A stretch of DNA of 6,060 nucleotides from positions 1-6,060 of the forward strand of contig WQWK01000130.1 in NCBI GenBank assembly GCA_009785395.1, given 5' to 3'. The position numbers and the translations under genes are program-made. Source of the DNA: Conexibacteraceae bacterium (lineage in GTDB: Bacteria > Actinomycetota > Thermoleophilia > Solirubrobacterales > Solirubrobacteraceae). The notes under the pieces were generated by a model, which saw nothing but the letters and a program-made list of their open reading frames with translations, made no database searches and had not been told where the DNA came from. Shown piece after piece: positions 5,329 to 6,060 of this stretch. Positions within the stretch are counted from its first letter, which is position 1. Every line of letters starts with the position of its first letter.

Positions 5329-6060
5329 ATGACCACTTCACCCACCCCAAGCCCGACCCTCACGCCGACCCCGGACGATGCGCTGGAGATGGCGCAGCTT
5401 CTGCTCGGCTTCGCGACCTCACAGGCGCTCTACACCGTCGCCCGGCTGGGCGTCGCCGAACTGCTGCTCGACGGCCCGCGCAGCATCGAGGACCTCGCCG
5501 AGGCGACCGGCGCCGACGCCGATGCGCTGGGCCGGGTGATACGGACACTGACCCCGCTCGGCATCTTTTACACGGAGTCCGACAGGAAGATCGCGATCAC
5601 GCGGCTCGGCGCAACGCTCGCCCCGAACGTTCCCGGCTCAGCGCACGCGAGCTCCCGGTTCTTCATGGAGACCCACTACCAGCCCTTCGGCGAGCTCCTG
5701 CACACCGTGCAGACGGGCGAGCCGGCCGCCGAGAAGCAGCTGGGCATGAAGTTCGAGAACTGGATCCCGCAGCATCCCGCCAGGGTCGCCCTTCAGACTG
5801 CCGCGATGGCGAGCGTCTCGGAGGGCTGGCGCGGCCCGTTCCTCGAGACCTACGAGCTGCCGCCCGGCGACGTCGTCGCCGACCTCGGCGGCGCCGACGG
5901 ATCGATGTTGGCACGGCTGCTGCAGAAGGCACCTGACCGTCGCGGCATCGTCTTCGATCTGCCCGAGGTCATCGTCACCGCCACGCGGACACTCGCCGAC
6001 TACGGAGTCGACGACCGAGTCATCCCGCGCGGCGGCAGCTTCTTCGCCCGGGTGCCGACC
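5329..6060 (+). CDS. SAM-dependent O-methyltransferase, Methyltransf_2 family (copy 2), 3' end outside window
   Basis: From ATG 5329 the frame is open for 244 codons to the window edge with no stop; if it matches its neighbour about 100 codons are missing. It begins with a Pro/Thr-rich leader (MTTSPTPSPTLTPTPDD) 8 residues longer than in copy 1. The winged-helix dimerisation domain follows (TSQALYTVARLGVAELL, GRVIRTLTPLGIF), then the substrate-pocket helices and the start of the SAM domain: DLGGADGS at about 185-192, FDLP, and GGSFF. The catalytic His-Asp block lies beyond the edge, so activity cannot be judged. Hand alignment to copy 1 gives 170 of 228 identical residues without gaps, so this is a tandem duplicate. 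Motif I keeps one more Gly than copy 1. The substrate is unknown but may differ from that of copy 1, since the pocket region is the most divergent part. Confidence 0.92.
   Translation, partial: MTTSPTPSPTLTPTPDDALEMAQLLLGFATSQALYTVARLGVAELLLDGPRSIEDLAEATGADADALGRVIRTLTPLGIFYTESDRKIAITRLGATLAPNVPGSAHASSRFFMETHYQPFGELLHTVQTGEPAAEKQLGMKFENWIPQHPARVALQTAAMASVSEGWRGPFLETYELPPGDVVADLGGADGSMLARLLQKAPDRRGIVFDLPEVIVTATRTLADYGVDDRVIPRGGSFFARVPT

Larger units (their letters stand above)
4272..6060 (+). repeat. Tandem gene duplication of the O-methyltransferase
   Basis: Copy 1 residues 9-236 and copy 2 residues 17-244 align without gaps at about 75% identity. Nucleotide identity is high in blocks, for example around 4443-4465 and 5523-5545. 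Both copies use the rare codon ATA for the same isoleucine (4458-4460 and 5539-5541), which points to shared DNA ancestry. The N-terminal leaders and the 40-base linker are not duplicated in recognisable form. Confidence 0.88.

Overview
The window is very GC-rich and densely coding, with strong G/C preference at third codon positions, AGGAGG-type ribosome binding sites and a giant LuxR-type ATPase regulator. This suggests a high-GC actinobacterium. A soil lineage such as Streptomyces or the Solirubrobacterales would fit, but the lineage is inference and cannot be fixed from this sequence.

Layout, left to right: (1) bases 1-128 hold the last 41 codons of a plus-strand gene, probably an integral membrane protein of the MFS exporter type. 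It is followed within 3 bases by a strong GC hairpin that could terminate it. (2) Bases 222-3092 hold one intact plus-strand gene for a LAL-type regulator (N-terminal AAA/NTPase, long helical-repeat middle, C-terminal LuxR helix-turn-helix). Its start is uncertain, and its coding sequence contains two perfect inverted repeats. (3) Bases 3061-4098 hold a minus-strand zinc-dependent medium-chain alcohol dehydrogenase whose last 32 bases overlap the end of the LAL gene tail to tail. (4) The roughly 170-base divergent intergenic region (4105-4271) carries a cluster of four TTGACC-like half-sites in nested inverted repeats, the best candidate operator in the window. (5) Bases 4272-5288 and 5329-6060 hold two tandem plus-strand paralogues of the plant-type/hydroxyneurosporene O-methyltransferase family (Methyltransf_2). 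The second is cut by the window edge after 244 codons with no stop. They match at 170 of 228 aligned residues (about 75%).

How they may work together (inference): an exporter-like protein, a large ligand- or ATP-sensing regulator, an oxidoreductase and two related O-methyltransferases resemble part of a small specialised-metabolism or xenobiotic-modifying locus. The dehydrogenase and the methyltransferases diverge from one control region and are probably co-regulated. Nothing here identifies the substrate. I found no RNA genes, CRISPR, insertion sequence or phage genes. I see no clearly new system; the most useful leads are the operator cluster, the methyltransferase pair with its altered SAM motif and uneven divergence, and the long perfect palindrome inside the regulator gene.
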